64,000 bases of DNA from Rotaria sp. Silwood1 (taxonomy: Eukaryota; Rotifera; Eurotatoria; Philodinida; Philodinidae). How positions within the stretch are numbered: the stretch's first letter is position 1; each line of letters opens with the position of its first letter. The notes beneath the pieces were generated by a model that did not search any database, was not told the origin of the DNA, and saw only the letters and a program-made list of their open reading frames with translations. Below are positions 61,698 through 64,000 of the stretch, one piece after another. The stretch spans positions 905,017 to 969,016 of the forward strand of contig CAJNOP010000017.1 of assembly GCA_905250075.1 (NCBI GenBank), written 5' to 3'. Made by a program: the position numbers and the translations under genes.

Positions 61698-63756
61698 ATG
61701 AGTATTGAACATACATTATCATCAAATCAACCAAATGTTCGATTATTGCTGATTACAGCTAACACAGGTTCTATATTCGAAAAGGTATATGAAAATAAGA
61801 TTTTTCTTATATCATTTGTTATTTTTTTTGTTTTGTTTTCTAGCCGGATCTGTTAACAGCATGGTTGATCGAATTCGGAAACGTAAGTAACACAGACAGA
61901 GATAATAGATATAAATATAAAAAGAATGGCATTGTCATCAGAAAGAGAAAAAAAAACAGAAAAATAAGCTAAATTATATTGTTCGTTTTTGTTGTCCAGC
62001 AGAATAATTAAATGAAAACGAACGTTGTTGATTATCACCACAATGACAATTACAAAAAACATTATAATTATTTGACTGTAAATTTTTTAATAGTTTTTCA
62101 AATATTCCCAAATCTGTTGTTGGTATAAGTCTACCTTTTGTTACTTTTTTAGCCTAGAAATAATTTAGATAAATAAGAAAATAATAATAAAAAAAAAAAT
62201 AAGACATACTAAACAATCACAAGAACAATCAATAAAACATACACGAAATTTATCTTCTTCATATAAATCAGATTCATATTTAAATAATTCATCGACATTT
62301 TTATTAAACATACAATCATTTGTATCATCTATAGTTGATGGTTTATTATAAATAATACATTCATTTGTTTTATTTTTAATATTATCATCATGAGATAAAA
62401 TATTTTTTATTTGTGTTGTAGCTGTTTGAAATAGATTTAAATTTTTATTATTTGTTGACATAGGTTTGTTTAAAACATAAAACAAAAATATTTAATGTAA
62501 AGTTAAGCGCGAATAAATAATTTCTTTTGTTTTTTGTTTACTTTAGCTTTTACGTCAGCATCCATCTGATTTTATAGCATTACATTGTCAAGAAGTTGGA
62601 GGAAAAGATTATGAAAAATTTATGCATACACTTGATCATTTTCTCAAGTAATTTAATTGAATTTTTCGTTTGTATTAATTCGATCTATTCATATTTAAAT
62701 AGTGATCTTCTTCAATTACCGGAAATTTCTTCTGATTTTACTCGTTATCGTTTATATTTTGATTCGGATTATTCATCTCAGGACACATTTACAGTTAATT
62801 AATAGATTTTATTATTTATATATTTTTTTTTGTTATATGATTCTATTTTAGGCTCTTGGTTCTGCATATTTTATTCGTCAAAATCTTTCTGTTCAACAAT
62901 GGAACTTCACGAGTATTAAAAAAAAACTGAAAATAATTAATTTCTATGTATTGATTTTTTTGATTTTTTTTAGCTTCATCTTTTCAAACTGTTGTTAATC
63001 GTCAGATTTTCGCTGGTAATCTGGTCAATGCTCAAGCATTACGAAGAGAAAAATATCCTAGAGATTTTTTCCCTGAAGTAAGACAAATAGCACATAAGCA
63101 AAATTCATATTTTTATTTAATAATGAAAATATTCTTAGGCAAAATGGTCTCGAAAAGGTTTTACACAAACTCGTTGGCAGATACATGGCTTGTAAATATT
63201 TCAAAAAAAAAATCTGTTAATTAACAATCCTTATTTATTTTTATTACTAGTATATTTGACTTAGTTAATGTACATCTATTTCATGACGCATCAAATCTTT
63301 TAGCAATAGAAGGAAGTCCATCTATATACAGTAAATTTCGTAGAAGTGCTTTGCAATATACTCTACAACGGTTTGAATATTAATTTATTTATTTATGTAT
63401 AATTGAATATTATTTTTTATTAGTTTATCACTTGACCCTTCAGGTAAAAGTGTACCATATGTTATATTTGGTGATTTCAATTTTCGACTTGATGCTTGTC
63501 GTTTGATTGAAGTAAATTAAATGAAATTTAATACGTTAAAGTTTTCGTTTTATATATTTGTTTTTATTTATTTATTAAATAGTACATTTCAAACAAACGA
63601 AATGATTTAATTGATAAAATTAAAGAAGAAAATAGTGATGAAATAACCAAAATGATTATAAAACATGAAAATAATAAACCAAAATTAACAATTAAAAAAA
63701 AAGAATTTAATCTTCATGATAATCATGATTCATTTTTTAATATAAATACACAACAG
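61698..63756 (+). CDS. INPP5A: Type I inositol polyphosphate 5-phosphatase (INPP5A), 5' part
   Basis: Removes the 5-phosphate from IP3 and IP4, ending Ca2+ release signals. Exons seen: 61698-61784, 61844-61882, 62547-62647, 62703-62793, 62852-62912, 62974-63077, 63139-63191, 63251-63370, 63424-63511, 63583-63756; the frame closes through 306 codons and a donor (GTAATT) follows 63756, so the gene continues beyond what I could follow. Landmarks shared with vertebrate INPP5A: LLITANTGSIF near the start, FIALHCQEVGGKDYE, KWSRKGFTQTRW, FDLVNVHLFHDASN and the 5-phosphatase signature GDFNFRLD (235-242). The second signature (AWCDR type) must lie downstream of the window. Start: first ATG in frame, eight residues longer at the N-terminus than strictly needed for homology. 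The second intron (664 bp) carries an antisense gene candidate. Confidence 0.93.
61974..62461 (-). CDS. Unrecognised two-exon antisense gene nested in INPP5A intron 2
   Basis: Exon A 62461-62210 and exon B 62153-61974 are joined by a 56-bp intron with consensus borders (GTATGT ... TTTCTAG), giving 143 aa starting MSTNNKNLNLF and ending at TAA. An in-frame ATG at 62485 would add eight residues. The protein is Asn/Asp/Lys-rich with two cysteine clusters, DCSCDCL and CNCHCGD, one on each side of the splice junction. No signal peptide or membrane segment is seen. I recognise no family. Support is the clean intron, conserved frame across it, and the absence of low-complexity bias in exon B. Against it is the lack of any homology I can name. 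The start lies only 85 bp from INPP5A exon 3, so its promoter would overlap that exon. Confidence 0.5.
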
Positions 63757-64000
63757 GTAATTATCATTCGAGTCCTTGACAACCAAAACAGAATGGAAAA
63801 CATTTTTTTAGTAACTTGATCTGATTCGAGGTCATAGATACGTTTAGATTAATCTATATGAATTCTCTTAAAATAGAAAAAAAAAAAAACAGTCTTTATC
63901 TCATCTAGAGTTACTGCTTGTCTTATTAATTTGATTATTGGAAAACGAATTACAAATTTTATCGTCAAGATCAATTTTTTTTTTCATTCATCTAATAATA
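63757..64000 (+). other. INPP5A intron running off the window
   Basis: After the donor at 63757 I could not find a convincing next exon before the edge. The sequence is AT-rich and includes A- and T-runs. Confidence 0.4.

Overview
This window is AT-rich nuclear DNA from an animal. Every gene is split by GT-AG introns, most of them only about 50-90 bp, with occasional introns of 1-5 kb that are full of degenerate repeats. The genes are animal-type: an NR5A nuclear receptor, a KChIP-type calcium sensor, an innexin, cytosolic carboxypeptidase 6, puromycin-sensitive aminopeptidase, WDR44 and INPP5A. Tiny T-rich introns beside large repeat-filled ones, and an innexin gap-junction protein, suggest a small invertebrate. 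A bdelloid rotifer of the Rotaria/Adineta type is my best guess, but the sequence does not prove it. I found no tRNA, rRNA, CRISPR array or prokaryotic operon.

Layout: 1-3426 intergenic; 3427-10681 (+) NR5A receptor with two possible first exons; 10682-18063 T-rich 3' flank and a repeat island with three inverted-repeat elements; 18064-20049 (-) KChIP-like sensor with a palindrome-array element in its intron; 20050-23564 intergenic; 23565-25009 (-) innexin; 25010-31345 low-complexity intergenic; 31346-35595 (-) AGBL4/CCP6; 36006-43145 (+) NPEPPS, head to head with AGBL4 across 410 bp; 43146-49426 intergenic with a heat-shock-element-like tandem array; 49427-59549 (+) WDR44 with several transposon-like elements in two large introns; 59550-61697 intergenic; 61698 to beyond the window edge (+) INPP5A 5' part, with an unrecognised two-exon antisense ORF (61974-62461) in its second intron.

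I joined all exons by hand. In each of the seven recognised genes the reading frame closes across every junction, and the predicted lengths fit the families: NR5A 741 or 631 aa, KChIP 215, innexin 436, AGBL4 519, NPEPPS 871, WDR44 872. INPP5A shows its first 306 codons. The genes are not an operon. Shared themes are inferred only: Ca2+/IP3 signalling (KChIP, INPP5A), membrane channels (innexin, KChIP) and protein or peptide trimming (AGBL4, NPEPPS).

The most unusual items are an approximately 105-bp array of alternating GAA/TTC pentamers that matches the heat-shock element; a 29-30 bp-period array of 20-bp palindromes at one end of an inverted-repeat element; a 273-bp near-perfect palindrome with an exact 8-bp target duplication (hAT-type MITE); a TTAA-flanked element nested inside an older inverted-repeat element; the alternative NR5A N-termini; an FFAT-like motif at the WDR44 N-terminus; and the antisense ORF inside INPP5A.
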